Part shown: piece by piece, positions 30,001-39,337 of the stretch
Layout of the letters: every line of letters begins with the position of its first letter
Numbering within the stretch: position 1 is the first letter of the stretch
NCBI GenBank assembly: GCA_029834535.1
Contig: JAQMWT010000115.1
Span: 1-64,000 of the forward strand
From: Chrysophaeum taylorii
Taxonomy: Eukaryota > Sar > Pelagophyceae > Pelagomonadales > Pelagomonadaceae
Reading direction: 5' to 3'
Length of the DNA stretch: 64,000 nt
The notes under the pieces: generated by a model
The model's database searches: none
Told to the model about the DNA's origin: nothing
The model's input: the letters and a program-made list of their open reading frames with translations, nothing else
Position numbers and translations under genes: made by a program

Positions 30001-32103
30001 CTCCTCTGCCTCGACGACGACGACGAAATCGCGGAGGACGTCGAGTCGCGGCTGTGCCGGTGGCTCCGCGCGCGCGCGCGCATCCACAAAAACCGCGCGG
30101 CGCTCTCGACGCTCGCCGAGCTCCGGCAGCGGTGCCGCGCCAGCGACCTCGGCAGGCTCGCGCCGACCTGGGGTCGCCTCGCTTCGACGGCCCCCGTCGT
30201 TTCCGACGACGACGAGGTCCTTCCGCGACACGCGCGCAAGCTGTGGGCGGCCGCGGCGACGGCCGTCGCGCTCGACTCGGGCGGCGGCAAGGCGGAGGAC
30301 GCCGACGCCAGGCGGAGCGTCTTCGCCGACCTCCTATCCAGACGAGACGCCGCCGTCCAGGCCTACGTGAGCGCCGTCGCCAAGGTGTCGCTCCGCGAAA
30401 AGATGTCGCCCTCGACGTGCGCGGCGCTCGTGAGACTCGTCTCGGCCGTCTCGGCAGCATCGAGCGTCTCGGCCGACTCGGCCCGCGCCCCGCGCCTCCG
30501 CGAGGACCTCGCCAACGCGATGGCCGACTGCGCCTCGGCCGTCCCCGTCTGGATCATGCCGTGCGCGCGCGTCGCCCAGTGCCTGCCCGCGCAGGTCGGC
30601 GCCTTCGACCTCGTCGTCCTCGACGAGGCGTCCCAGTCGGACGCGTGCGCGCTTCCCGTGCTCGCGCGGGGCCGCGAGGTCTTGGTGGTGGGCGACCACA
30701 AGCAGGTCTCGCCCACGGCGAGCTTCGTGGCCGAGAAGGACATCTTCGACCTCCGCGCGCGCCTCCGCCACCCCTACAAAGAACAGCTCTTGCCCGGCCG
30801 CTCGATCTTCGACCTCGCGCACGTCTGCTTCGCCGACGCGCGCGTCAGCCTCACCCAGCACTTCCGCTGCGTCCCGCCCTGCATCGCCTTTTCGAACGAC
30901 CAGTTCTACAACGGCCACCTCGAACCCCGCCGCCTCCCGCCCTCCCACGACGCCGCGCTCTTCCCGCCCCTCCTCGACGTCCGCGTCTCCGACGGCCGCA
31001 AGCGCGGCAAGCTCAACGAACCCGAGGCGCGCGCGATCGCGACTTACCTGCGCGACGAGCTCGGAGATTCGGGCGACCTCGCCGCGAAAAACGCCACCGT
31101 CGCCGTCATTTCCCTCCTCGGCATGGAACAAGCCCGCCTCGTCCGGAAGCTCAGCCTCGATCTTCTCGCCGACGACCAGCTCGCGCGCCACCGCGTCGTC
31201 TTCGGCGACCCGGCCTCGCTCCAGGGCGACGAGCGCGACGTCGTCCTCCTCTCGATGGTCGCGAGCCCCAAGGAAGCCCCCGCGCAGACGGGTCGCCTCT
31301 ACGAGCAGCGCTACAACGTCGCCATGTCGCGCGCGCGCCATCGCGTCGTCCTCTTCCGCAGCCTCGACCCCTCGCACGTCTCCAACCCCGACGACCTCAA
31401 GTACCGCCTCATGAGCTTCTTCATGGGGTATAGGCTCTCCAGAACGACGCCGCCGCGCCACCACGGCCGCCACCACCACCACCACCACCACCACCACCGC
31501 CACAATCGCGGCATCGAGGCCGAGGTCCTCGGCTGTCTCGAGGACCGCGGCTTCGTCTTCGAGCTCCCCGCCGCGCCCGTCGCCGGATCCCTCTGCGTCG
31601 TCCACGGCCAGCACGACGCCAAGGTCTGCGTCTGCATCGACGGCGGCCCCCAACAGTCCACCGACGACTACGCCGACCACCTCCGCGACCAGCGCAACCT
31701 CGAGCGCTCGGGCTGGCGCTTCTTTCGCCTCTGGCAAGCTTCCTGGCTCGTCGACCGGCCGACCTCGGAAAATCGCTTGCTTTCAGCGTGCAGGGCCGTA
31801 GGCGCCGACGCCCGAGACGCCGGCGGTAGGGCTCCTCACCGAGACGACGACGACGACGACGACGACGGCCACGCCCTCGTCGTTGCCGGCGGTTCCGGAA
31901 CCGCAGCGGGTCCGGTTCCGGCACCGCGCCGCCGCAAGGCGCCGCCCGCGACATCACCACCACCGCGGCGCGCAGACCACGACGACGAGGAGGTGGAGGA
32001 GGAAGTGGAGGTGGTGATGCCGGCGAGGAAGAAGCAGCACGCGGCCTCGAAGCGCCGCCGTCGCGTGGTCGACGACGACGACGACGAGGACTACGCGTTG
32101 TGA
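27094..32103 (+). CDS. Bacterial-type SF1 helicase with C-terminal nuclease-like domain
   Basis: This 1669-residue single-exon ORF has a DUF4011-like N-terminus (residues about 130-200, including VCGVGLVRWGD), a Walker A GPPGTGKS at 394-401, a long insertion of helical, Arg/Ala-rich coiled-coil-like sequence (about 460-1100), Walker B LVVLDEASQ (around 1177), GDHKQVSPT, and late SF1 motifs (LTQHFRC, LQGDERDVVLLS, YNVAMSRARHR). Residues about 1470-1565 resemble the MTES_1575-type restriction-fold nuclease fused to such helicases in bacteria (LERSGWRFFRLWQASWL), but the expected ExDG is CIDGG, so cleavage may be lost. Histidine and Asp runs and a basic KRRRR end follow. It probably acts on nucleic acids in the nucleus. 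Repetitive GC codons create long antisense ORFs here that are not genes. Confidence 0.7.
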   Translation: MMACRKRPHSEAYEEAGERLVGMLQYVKDLQRLALKDKTARTVLEEVRAGTKRSVLREAEALVLGEGSFRKLEAGRRSHLEAPLCEIRTSLRDEPAFLVVRRPRDDEAHGDEVSELAKSTYAELFALRQERIDVVCGVGLVRWGDAVSHPAVEVRCSVDLRPGDGSLVVSAAETATLWTFPGVEGAAPALQEIAEAAEAYGLDRKAPTDRDAWAPLLRRVAHTLSARGQYVEGPPTSKKSTPHPVVYNCFVLYCRDSCSLDEAGSVSKDAEDVAADLARRRLPGELPVALRRLAGVQPDHLAGVRKKLRMSDGDVPSNMAPPASSSSSSSFLDRFVMSWFRAERKGTTTTTTRFSNNNNNKASAETYYFGLACNEQQVQVAATLQEKGCCVLFGPPGTGKSQTIANVICHYVATGRRVLVSSKQSSATEVLRGKLPEGIRDLCVSLGDADAASFRRLEAAVERLADTVAAAHPSTLRARASTAGARLRRLDADLEKLRADERRDAAQRFFDKPHTLHDEHVVLLLADDDDARRDCCDEEEDGDDDLFEKRATSAVALATAAHETLRPFGGKKRLSEWRPSFLADVEIHPERPPPAQSTIDELRLLRRQCADVLQLGAAYERQLVHLARTASLFDSLDAQRLRQAAAKLDEKRELDRKVRLALLPRVLEPTAGRALLRYLEALAPRVAALERAPPPWLLLAVRRAYDARVLERAERALYFADKILELAPRGLESVVVPDVLLGVVTRANQAHALNDDEDDDDAHLLGIDFADEIHLRAEGRPRRRGLWSWLFSPRRPSPGRSALQANLAEIRVNDARPATPAEWRCVERRLVLRGCAVRLVAHVAALGRVVNVQVDHRAATDDAAAFDKARQLAAPLRTLVDALKAAAPVHDLAHRAVSAASPLEAAARGEASLRDDLDRLRDALKVYDDDSLAKAERLRDALVAELRSLDQSSVSRDSPLADLRAATHALLCLDDDDEIAEDVESRLCRWLRARARIHKNRAALSTLAELRQRCRASDLGRLAPTWGRLASTAPVVSDDDEVLPRHARKLWAAAATAVALDSGGGKAEDADARRSVFADLLSRRDAAVQAYVSAVAKVSLREKMSPSTCAALVRLVSAVSAASSVSADSARAPRLREDLANAMADCASAVPVWIMPCARVAQCLPAQVGAFDLVVLDEASQSDACALPVLARGREVLVVGDHKQVSPTASFVAEKDIFDLRARLRHPYKEQLLPGRSIFDLAHVCFADARVSLTQHFRCVPPCIAFSNDQFYNGHLEPRRLPPSHDAALFPPLLDVRVSDGRKRGKLNEPEARAIATYLRDELGDSGDLAAKNATVAVISLLGMEQARLVRKLSLDLLADDQLARHRVVFGDPASLQGDERDVVLLSMVASPKEAPAQTGRLYEQRYNVAMSRARHRVVLFRSLDPSHVSNPDDLKYRLMSFFMGYRLSRTTPPRHHGRHHHHHHHHHRHNRGIEAEVLGCLEDRGFVFELPAAPVAGSLCVVHGQHDAKVCVCIDGGPQQSTDDYADHLRDQRNLERSGWRFFRLWQASWLVDRPTSENRLLSACRAVGADARDAGGRAPHRDDDDDDDDGHALVVAGGSGTAAGPVPAPRRRKAPPATSPPPRRADHDDEEVEEEVEVVMPARKKQHAASKRRRRVVDDDDDEDYAL

Positions 32104-32199
32104 TGGATGACTACTAGCCGACGACGACGACGACGACGACATATATTTACTTTTGTAGTACGCCCTCAACTTAACTCTCTCTCCGGGTTAAATTGATAA

Positions 32200-32766
32200 T
32201 CATACGCCCGCGCGCATGATGGTGAGGAACTCGTCCTGGGAAATCTCGCCGTCTTGGTCGCGATCGAACTCGTCGATCATCGCCCTGAGCTCGGCGTCGG
32301 GGAGGTCCTCGCCGAGCTCGCGCGCGACCTGCCTGAGGTTCTTGATGGAGATCTTCCCCGAGGAGTCGGCGTCGAAGAGCTGGAAGGCCTTCATTATTTC
32401 TTCCTCGGGGTCGCGCTCGGCGTAGCGGTCGGCCATGATTTGGCAAAATAACGGAAAGTCCACGAGGCCCTCGTTGGTCGGATCGCTGTCGTGGACCATC
32501 TTGACCACCTCCGGCTTCTTCACCTGAAATCCCAACGCCCGCATCAGCACCTTGAGCTCGTGCCTACAAGGGGGATTTTTTGTTCCGTATCAACAACACC
32601 AAAAGAAGAACGCACAGCGTGATGCGGCTGCGCTTCTCGCAGTCGAAGAGGTCGAAGGCCTCGCGGAGTTCGGCTGCGAGGGCGTCAGAGCCACCATTGA
32701 CACACTCCGCTTGCCAGTCTCGCGGTCGTCGAGAGACCGCATCCGCTTGGTACAAGTCGTTGACAT
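32200..32766 (-). CDS. Centrin-3-like EF-hand protein, split by a 52-bp intron
   Basis: Exon 2 (32563-32200) encodes [16 protein letters not shown], then two C-terminal EF-hands: [12 protein letters not shown] (Asn at position 12, as in centrin-3) and canonical [12 protein letters not shown], ending LTIMRAGV. Exon 1 ends [16 protein letters not shown]; the intron 32564-32615 (GTGCGT...TTGTAG) completes the Leu codon and gives a degenerate first loop [12 protein letters not shown]. The N-terminus is unsure: the frame before [12 protein letters not shown] has no ATG, while an ATG at 32766 opens a Lys/Arg-rich peptide in another frame, so a second tiny intron is likely. Centrin-3/CDC31 acts in basal bodies, spindle poles and mRNA export complexes. 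It ends head to tail with argininosuccinate lyase, only 16 bp away. Confidence 0.8.
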
Positions 32767-32782
32767 AATAAATAATAAAGGG

Positions 32783-34264
32783 TTAAGTATCCTCGTCCTT
32801 CTTAACAACAGCTCCAAAAACTAGGGCGGCTGCTTCCGGGGTGGGTCCCCCAGTCCGACGCTTAGCACCGAGCCAGGCCTCGAGGCGGGCAATTTGAAGA
32901 CGCTGGGCCCGCGTGGAGGTGCCCCCGTCGGCGTCGCGGGACTCGAGGGAGCGGTCAAAGTCCCAGATTTTGAGGACGTCGGGTTCGAAGGCGGGGTGAA
33001 GGGCTTTGAGGTCGTCGACGTCGAGGTCGGCGATGGTACAGGCTTTGGTTTCGGCGAGGCGGACCGCGGCGCCGGCGACGTGATGTGTTTCGCGGAAGGG
33101 GACGTTTTTCCGGACGAGGTACTCCGCGAGATCGGTGGCAAGCATGTCGGGGTCGAGCGCGCGTCGCATGGTGTCCCTTTGGATCTCGAGGGTCGACAAA
33201 ACGGCCGTCGCGATCGGGAGTATCATGCGAAGCTGTCGCGCGACGTCAAACATAACCTCCTTGTCCTCCTGGAGGTCCTTGTTGTAGGCCGAGGGTTTGG
33301 ACGCGACGAGAGAAACGAGGTGGGCGGCGGCACCCTGGAGCCTGGCCGCCTTGCCGCGGATGAGTTCGAGGGCGTCGGGGTTTCGCTTTTGGGGCATGAG
33401 GGAACTCCCCGTCGAGTACTGGAGGCCGAATTTCACGAAACCAAACTCGCGACTTCCGTATAAGATCAGGTCCTCCGACCAGCGCGCCAAGTGGGCTCCC
33501 GCGAGGGCTGCCCAGTGGACAAAGTCGACGCAAAAGTCGCGGTCCGAGACAGCGTCGAGAGAGTTTTCGGTGATCCGCGAAAAGCCGAGGTCCTCGGCGA
33601 GGCGGAAGCGATCCTCGGGACCAAAGAAAGGGTGTCCAGCGAGCGCTCCCGAACCCAAAGGACACGCGTCGCTCCGATCGAAGAGGGCGTCGAGGCGCTC
33701 GAGGTCGCGCGTCCAGGCCCAGGCGTGCGACAGCTGCCAGTGGGACCACCGGATCGGCTGGGCGCGCTGAAGGTGCGTGTACCCGGGCATCGCCGCGTCG
33801 ACCGCCTCGACCGCGCCCGCGCGCGCTGCGTCGACGAGGTCCAGAAGCGCGCCGCGCAGGATGAAAACCTCGCCCCGGAACCACAGCCGGAGGTCGGTCG
33901 CAACCTGGTCGTTCCGCGACCGTCCGGTGTGGAGCCGTCCCGCGACGTCGCTTCCGACGATTTCTCCGAGCCGCCGCTCGTTTGCCGTGTGGATATCCTC
34001 GTCCGACGCGACCAACGTAAACCTCCCGTCGGCCCACTCGCGCCGCACCTGGGCGAGGCCCTCGTGCATCTTGCTCCGCGTCGCCTCGGTTATCACGCCG
34101 CAACGCTCGAGAGCACGAGCGTACGCCATGCTTCCGCGGACGTCCGCCGCCCACAGCGCCTTGTCGAACCCGATCGACGCGTTGAACTCCTCCATGCGCG
34201 GGTCCGCACGCACCTCCCCGAATGCACCCCCCCACAGCTTGCTCGGGGGGCTCTCGCTACTCAT
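32783..34264 (-). CDS. ASL: Argininosuccinate lyase
   Basis: The enzyme splits argininosuccinate to arginine and fumarate, the last step of arginine synthesis. The sequence is family-typical throughout: KLWGGAFGE near the start, SDEDIHTANERRL, GRLHTGRSRNDQVATD, GYTHLQRAQPI, and the fumarase/aspartase superfamily signature GSSLMPQKRNPDALEL with the catalytic Ser. From the ATG at 34264 it has 493 residues; the frame is open to ATG codons at 34288 and 34324, the former adding a short Arg-rich leader (MRRVLRRA) that could be targeting. There are no introns. The divergent partner NAPRT lies 2.3 kb away, separated by a DNA transposon. Confidence 0.93.
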   Translation of the reverse strand: MSSESPPSKLWGGAFGEVRADPRMEEFNASIGFDKALWAADVRGSMAYARALERCGVITEATRSKMHEGLAQVRREWADGRFTLVASDEDIHTANERRLGEIVGSDVAGRLHTGRSRNDQVATDLRLWFRGEVFILRGALLDLVDAARAGAVEAVDAAMPGYTHLQRAQPIRWSHWQLSHAWAWTRDLERLDALFDRSDACPLGSGALAGHPFFGPEDRFRLAEDLGFSRITENSLDAVSDRDFCVDFVHWAALAGAHLARWSEDLILYGSREFGFVKFGLQYSTGSSLMPQKRNPDALELIRGKAARLQGAAAHLVSLVASKPSAYNKDLQEDKEVMFDVARQLRMILPIATAVLSTLEIQRDTMRRALDPDMLATDLAEYLVRKNVPFRETHHVAGAAVRLAETKACTIADLDVDDLKALHPAFEPDVLKIWDFDRSLESRDADGGTSTRAQRLQIARLEAWLGAKRRTGGPTPEAAALVFGAVVKKDEDT

Positions 34265-34395
34265 CGCTCGCCGCAGGACCCGCCGCATTCTACTAGGTTC
34301 CGGTACAACTTGTTCCGAGCCCAATCATAACCACCACCACCACCACGTCTTCGAAAATACTTGAAACCCTCCTCGCCGTGTCATAATAATAAAAA

Positions 34396-36569
34396 AGGGA
34401 AAAGTCAAGTTTGGTCAACAAGTTTGGTGAATTTTTTTTATGTTTGCTCGATTTTGATGTATGATTAAGGAAAAATTCACAAGTTTGGTCATTTTCAATA
34501 GAAGTTTGATCAGTTAATAGTTTGGTCACTCCTCCGAAGTTGCATTAAGTTTGATCAATCAACAATTCAAGTTTGATTAATTTCCTTGTAAGTTTGGTCA
34601 ACAAGTTTGATCACTACTCCTCAAACTTCCACAGTATTGACCAAACTTCGGCTTTTTAAATCAAACTTAAGGAGGCTTTTTAAGGGGTCGCGTGAGCGCT
34701 TTTGGTGCGAAAATGAGTTAAAAACGAGAGCTAGGTGCTGCAGCTACGCAGAATCTACCGTGGCGTTACACGCGCGGTATGGACACCCCCCCATGACCGC
34801 CTTAGAAGGAGGTCCGTCCTAAGACAGCGCGGCGATACGCAAGGAGAGCGGGCAGCGACACGCGGCCCCGAGAGCAGATTCCCACGGCTTGGCGTACTTA
34901 AGCTGGGCCCATTCTCGTACCTTCCATCGTTCGTAGAAGCCAGCCAAACCGCGACTCACCACGGTGGTGTTGCCGTGGTCGTGCGTTAATTCTTCAACAA
35001 CAAGCGGACATCGGACACCAGACTTACATGGTCCGCGTGAGACGGATCACCCCATTCTGCATCCCAAAACTCGAGAGGGAGCGCGTCTTTGATAATCGAC
35101 TCGGGGTCGAGAACGCGAAACTCGACGACCTCGAGAAACTGCGCGAGCACCGCCCCAGGAGCACCCAAAGATTATAGTCCCACACTTGTGCGGGGCCGTA
35201 CAGGACCACGTTCAGGAGTTCCTCATCGTCGCGTACCCGATCCGGAGTTTGCTGTCCAGCTTGATCATGGGACGGCAACGCGAGCACGTGCCGTTACGCC
35301 AGCATAAACAACTCGCGCGACCGTAAGTGAACACCTCCTTATCATCCTCCTCCTCGCGCATCTCGACAACCCCTCCCTGCCGCAAGATCTCCCCGGGAGC
35401 TGCTGCTGCACCGTCGAACACTGTACGAGAAAGTCGGCAAATACAAGCTGCGGCGCGAAGGGATGTCAAGACGTCGACAGCCTCGCTCCAGAAGATCACT
35501 GACACCACCCCTGTAATTCTAACCCAGTCATCATCAGTACGAGTCTAAAATATGACAAGTTTGATGTGATTGTACGAAATTTGATCACACCAAATTGAAT
35601 GCCACCAAGCTTGCCCATACACACGCATCAACGTGCGAATACTCACAGAACAACATCCACAAACAAGGCCTGCGCAAGACAACGCTGATACCACGCTGTT
35701 TCGTCGCCCAAGATTGTTCGGATGCGCCTTATTAGTTCGATGTTTGTGACAGACTACAGCGAACGATCCCGGTTCGTCATCTCGTGCCTTTAGCGGATGA
35801 CATTGTTGCAGATGTCTATCAAACGCATATGCCGAGAAGAGCCGCCTGACTTGCCCTCCACAAAGCCCTTGATGAGGACCGACACGGCGTCGCAGAAGTG
35901 CTTCGCGCGATAGCAGGATCTTTGTCGGCACGAAGGTTCCGAGAGCAGGCGTGCCTTTTACAACACACGTGACGGTATTGTCTACTTGCACATCACAAAG
36001 AACAGCACGCACATAAAAGCTGCATCTTGCATATAGCACTTGAACGACTGCGCTGTCGCGCTGTAGCCCATGTTGTATACGCCGTCAACTTGCCACCCGC
36101 GTCGAACATCAGATGCTGCTGCAAGTCGGCCTCGAGAACACACATGCTGAACTTGGCATCTTGGTTAGATCGAGTAAAGTGGACTACCCTCGTATTTTTT
36201 GCGCGCTCCGAGCTGCGACAGCGTACTCGGCGATCTCTCATAGTCGTTTACCTTCGTCTGGGCACGCGACTTCTTGTTTTCTTTCTCGGCGTCGTGGTCA
36301 ACCGACGTCGGCGTGTTACCACCACGCTCCCGCTCGACCTGAGCGACGAAACCCGCATCGATACCGTGTTCGTTTCCAAGTCGAAGGACGTTCTGGTGTC
36401 TCAGTGCGAAATGCCAGAACCGGTGAAAGCTTGATCACGGCGGCCCTTGTTTTGAAGTACAACAAGTTTAGTCAACCAAGATACGGATTGACCAAACTGA
36501 AGTGACCAAACTTGTTGAGGGTTTACGGTGACCAAACATATATGGTGGTTGGAAACTTGACTTTTCCCT
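34396..36569. mobile_element. TIR DNA transposon with subterminal AAGTTTGRTCA repeats
   Basis: Perfect 17-bp inverted ends, AGGGAAAAGTCAAGTTT at 34396-34412 and its complement at 36553-36569, enclose 2.17 kb. TAATAATAA is present just outside both ends (34384-34392 and 36569-36580) and may be the target duplication, although low complexity makes this uncertain. The first 300 bp hold about ten copies of AAGTTTGGTCA/AAGTTTGATCA in either direction and the last 100 bp about four, like transposase-binding subterminal repeats. Inside are only short ORFs (for example 36039-35545 minus and 36027-36434 plus) without a recognisable transposase, so it is probably non-autonomous or decayed. It fills nearly all of the ASL-NAPRT divergent intergenic region. 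Confidence 0.75.
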
Positions 36570-36583
36570 AATAATAATAAATT

Positions 36584-38212
36584 ATGGCGGCGTCGTCATC
36601 GTCTCCAAAAAAGACGACGACGACGACGAATCCGCTGGTGACGCCGATGCTGACCGACTACTACCAGGTGTCGATGGCGTACATATACTGGAAACAGGGT
36701 CGACAGGACGAGGCCGCGTGCTTCGAGCTGTTTTTCCGTAAAAATCCTTTCAACGGTGAGTTCACGATTTTCGCCGGGCTCGACGAGGCGCTTCGGTTCG
36801 TGGCGAACTTTCGCTTCACCGATGCGGACATCGTTTATCTGCGGAAGATGCTCCCCGAGGCCGAGGAGGGGTTCTTCGAATGGGCACGGCACCTCGACTG
36901 CCGGGGTCTGAAGATTTACGCAATTCGCGAGGGCACGGTCGTCTTCCCCGTCGAACCCCTGATGCGTGTCCACGGGCCCCTCGCCGTCGCCCAGCTGCTC
37001 GAGACGACGCTCCTGAATCTCGTGAACTACGCCTCGCTCGTCTGCACGAACGCGGCGCGGTATCGGCTGACGGCGGGCGGCGACAAGAAGCTGTTCGAGT
37101 TTGGAACGCGGCGCGCTCAAGGTCCCGACGGAAGCCTGAGCGCCTCGAGGTACGCCTACGTCGGCGGGTTCGACGGTACGTCGAACGTCCTCGCGGGAAT
37201 GAAGCTCGGGCTCCCCGTGGATGGTACGCACTCGCACGCGTTCGTCCAGAGCTACGGCGGGCTCGACGACCTGCCGGCGTCGACGACCGTCAACGGCGTC
37301 GACATCAAGGGCGCCGCGTTGCGATGGCGCGCCACCCTCGGGTACGACGACGACCGCCTCCACGACGGCGAGCTCGCCGCCTTTGTATCTTATGCGATAT
37401 CTTTCCCAAAAAAGTTCGTCGCTCTGGTCGACACGTATTCGACGCTCGAGACGGGACTCAAGAATTTCGCTTGCGTAGCCCTCGCGCTCTGGGAGGCCGG
37501 CTTCCAGGCGCGCGGCATCCGCATCGACTCGGGCGACCTCGCCTACCTCTCGCGCGAGGCCCGGGCCCTCTTCGACGGCCTCGCCAAACGTTACCCCGAG
37601 AGAGCGTCGTGCCTCGCGACCGTCGCTATTACCGCGTCGAACGACATCAACGAAAACGTGCTCGCTTCGTTGCGAGACCAGGACCACGCCATCGACGCCT
37701 TTGGGATCGGCACCCACCTCGTCACCTGCCACGCCGAGCCCGCCCTCGGGGGCGTCTACAAGCTCGTCGAGATCAACGATCGACCCACGATCAAGCTCAG
37801 CAACGACGTCTCCAAGACGACCATCCCGTGCGCCAAGGCACCCTACCGCCTCATTTCCAAAAATAACCTCATGCTGCTCGACCTCCTCGTCCCGGCACGC
37901 TACGCTCCGCCCGAAGTCAACGAGCGCGTCCTCTGCCGCCACCCCTTCGACCACGAGAAGCGCGTCTACGTCGTCCCCAGCGTCGTCATCGCATTACATC
38001 AGCTCGTCTTCGACGGCGACGCCGACGGCCAGCTGGCGCGGCCCTCCCTCGAGGATATTAAAAGGCGCGTCAAAAAGCAGCTCACCCTCGTGCGCGAGGA
38101 TATCCTCCGCCGCTCCAACCCGACCCCCTACAAGGTCGCCGTCACGCCCGAGCTCTTCACCTTTTTTCTCGACATCCGCCAGCGCAACGAGCCCATCGTC
38201 GAGCTCACGTAG
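36584..38212 (+). CDS. NAPRT: Nicotinate phosphoribosyltransferase
   Basis: The enzyme makes nicotinate mononucleotide from nicotinate and PRPP, the entry step of the Preiss-Handler NAD route. The 542-residue ORF begins with a Ser/Thr/Lys leader, then TPMLTDYYQVSMAY, the classic N-terminal substrate segment; FELFFRKNPFNGEF, LFEFGTRRAQGPDG, and VDGTHSHAFVQSY with the phosphorylatable His region; and RIDSGDLAYLS near the PRPP site. Length equals that of eukaryotic NAPRT. No introns are seen. The ATG lies only 14 bp from the right end of the TIR transposon, so its promoter or 5' leader must be partly transposon-derived. It converges on coproporphyrinogen oxidase with 52 bp between stops. Confidence 0.93.
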   Translation: MAASSSSPKKTTTTTNPLVTPMLTDYYQVSMAYIYWKQGRQDEAACFELFFRKNPFNGEFTIFAGLDEALRFVANFRFTDADIVYLRKMLPEAEEGFFEWARHLDCRGLKIYAIREGTVVFPVEPLMRVHGPLAVAQLLETTLLNLVNYASLVCTNAARYRLTAGGDKKLFEFGTRRAQGPDGSLSASRYAYVGGFDGTSNVLAGMKLGLPVDGTHSHAFVQSYGGLDDLPASTTVNGVDIKGAALRWRATLGYDDDRLHDGELAAFVSYAISFPKKFVALVDTYSTLETGLKNFACVALALWEAGFQARGIRIDSGDLAYLSREARALFDGLAKRYPERASCLATVAITASNDINENVLASLRDQDHAIDAFGIGTHLVTCHAEPALGGVYKLVEINDRPTIKLSNDVSKTTIPCAKAPYRLISKNNLMLLDLLVPARYAPPEVNERVLCRHPFDHEKRVYVVPSVVIALHQLVFDGDADGQLARPSLEDIKRRVKKQLTLVREDILRRSNPTPYKVAVTPELFTFFLDIRQRNEPIVELT

Positions 38213-38264
38213 TAGTAGAACATACATACTTTATGTATCACCATCATTCGGACTTGGAGGAGGT

Positions 38265-39224
38265 TCACCATTCCCGAGGATGTTTGAGCACGGAAAGGAG
38301 GCGGGCCTCCTCCGAGTCGGGGGGAGGGTCGCGGCGGCCGTAGTCCCACGCGACGAGGGGCGGCGCCGAGACGAGGACGCGCTCGATCGCGTCCGGCGAG
38401 AGCCCGAATCGGACGCCGCGATCGTTGAGCAAGTTGAACTCGACGTACCGGCCGCGCCGCAGGAGCTGCCAGTGGCGTTGGGCGTCGGTATACGCCGCGT
38501 CGCGGCGCCGTTCGACGATCGCCCGCCACGAGGGCGCGAAACCCGCCACGACGTCGCGCGCGAACGACTCGGGATCATCGAGCTGCGTTTTGTCGAGGTC
38601 GTCGAAGAAGATGCCGCCGATGCCGCGGTGCTCGCGACGAAACGGCAAATAAAAGTACTCGTCGCACCATCGCTTTAGTCTCGGGTAGAGCTCCGAATGG
38701 TGCTCGCCGCACGCGTCGCGCCAGAACGCGTGCCATTCGACGGCGTCCTCCTCGAACAAATACGACGGCGTCAAGTCGGCGCCGCCGCCGAACCAGGCCT
38801 CCTCCCCGACCACGAACAACCGGGCGTCCGCGCGAAATGTCGGAACGAACGGCGACCGCGAGTGCAGCACGACCGACAACGCCGTAGCCGCGTACTCGTT
38901 TCCCGCCTCGACTACCCGGCCCCGCGTCCGCATCGCCGAGGCGCGTTCCTCGGACAGCACGCCCACCGCGAACGTCGTCGAAATCCCGCCCTTTTCCACG
39001 ACGTCGCCGCCTTGCAGCACGCGCGCTGTGCCGTGGCTCCCGTCCTCGCGCGACCACGCGTCCCGGCTAAATGCTTGCCCGCTCGCGTCCAGCGCTTCGA
39101 TGGCCGCGCACAGCTCCTCTTGTTGCTCGGCGAGAAACTTCGAAAACCTTGAGACCAGGAGATGGTGCTGCAGCCCGCCGGCGCCATCATCCAGGGCGCT
39201 CAACACGACGAGAAGGGTCAACAT
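38265..39224 (-). CDS. CPOX: Oxygen-dependent coproporphyrinogen III oxidase
   Basis: The enzyme decarboxylates coproporphyrinogen III to protoporphyrinogen IX in heme and chlorophyll synthesis. The 319-residue ORF carries the HemF signature AWFGGGADLTPSYLFEED (about 143-160), GGISTTFAVGVL, FYLPFRREHRGIGGIFFDD, and YVEFNLLNDRGVRFGL. Length fits HemF plus a short hydrophobic N-terminus (MLTLLVVLSAL), which could be the signal peptide half of a plastid pre-sequence. The start is the only ATG before the conserved region. No introns are visible. The bacterial-style name is hemF. Confidence 0.92.
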   Translation of the reverse strand: MLTLLVVLSALDDGAGGLQHHLLVSRFSKFLAEQQEELCAAIEALDASGQAFSRDAWSREDGSHGTARVLQGGDVVEKGGISTTFAVGVLSEERASAMRTRGRVVEAGNEYAATALSVVLHSRSPFVPTFRADARLFVVGEEAWFGGGADLTPSYLFEEDAVEWHAFWRDACGEHHSELYPRLKRWCDEYFYLPFRREHRGIGGIFFDDLDKTQLDDPESFARDVVAGFAPSWRAIVERRRDAAYTDAQRHWQLLRRGRYVEFNLLNDRGVRFGLSPDAIERVLVSAPPLVAWDYGRRDPPPDSEEARLLSVLKHPREW

Positions 39225-39337
39225 TTAAACCCTCAACTTGAAGAAGAAGAAGAAGAAGAAGAAGAAGGACCAACGTGGGATATCGTCGCCCGTTTGTATG
39301 CGTGTTGTTTGTTGTTCACGCTGCGCGCGTTATCTTA

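Noticed and set aside
28042..30231. 729-codon minus-strand ORF inside the helicase gene
   Set aside because: It is antisense to clear helicase coding sequence. In GC-rich DNA with G/C third positions the opposite strand lacks stops, and the translation is Arg/Glu/Val-rich without domains. The same applies to 30334-31737 minus and 28917-31433 plus.
32564..32755. Centrin exon 1 read-through to a separate small protein
   Set aside because: The open continuation after SRITL is the 52-bp intron; splicing restores the centrin frame exactly.
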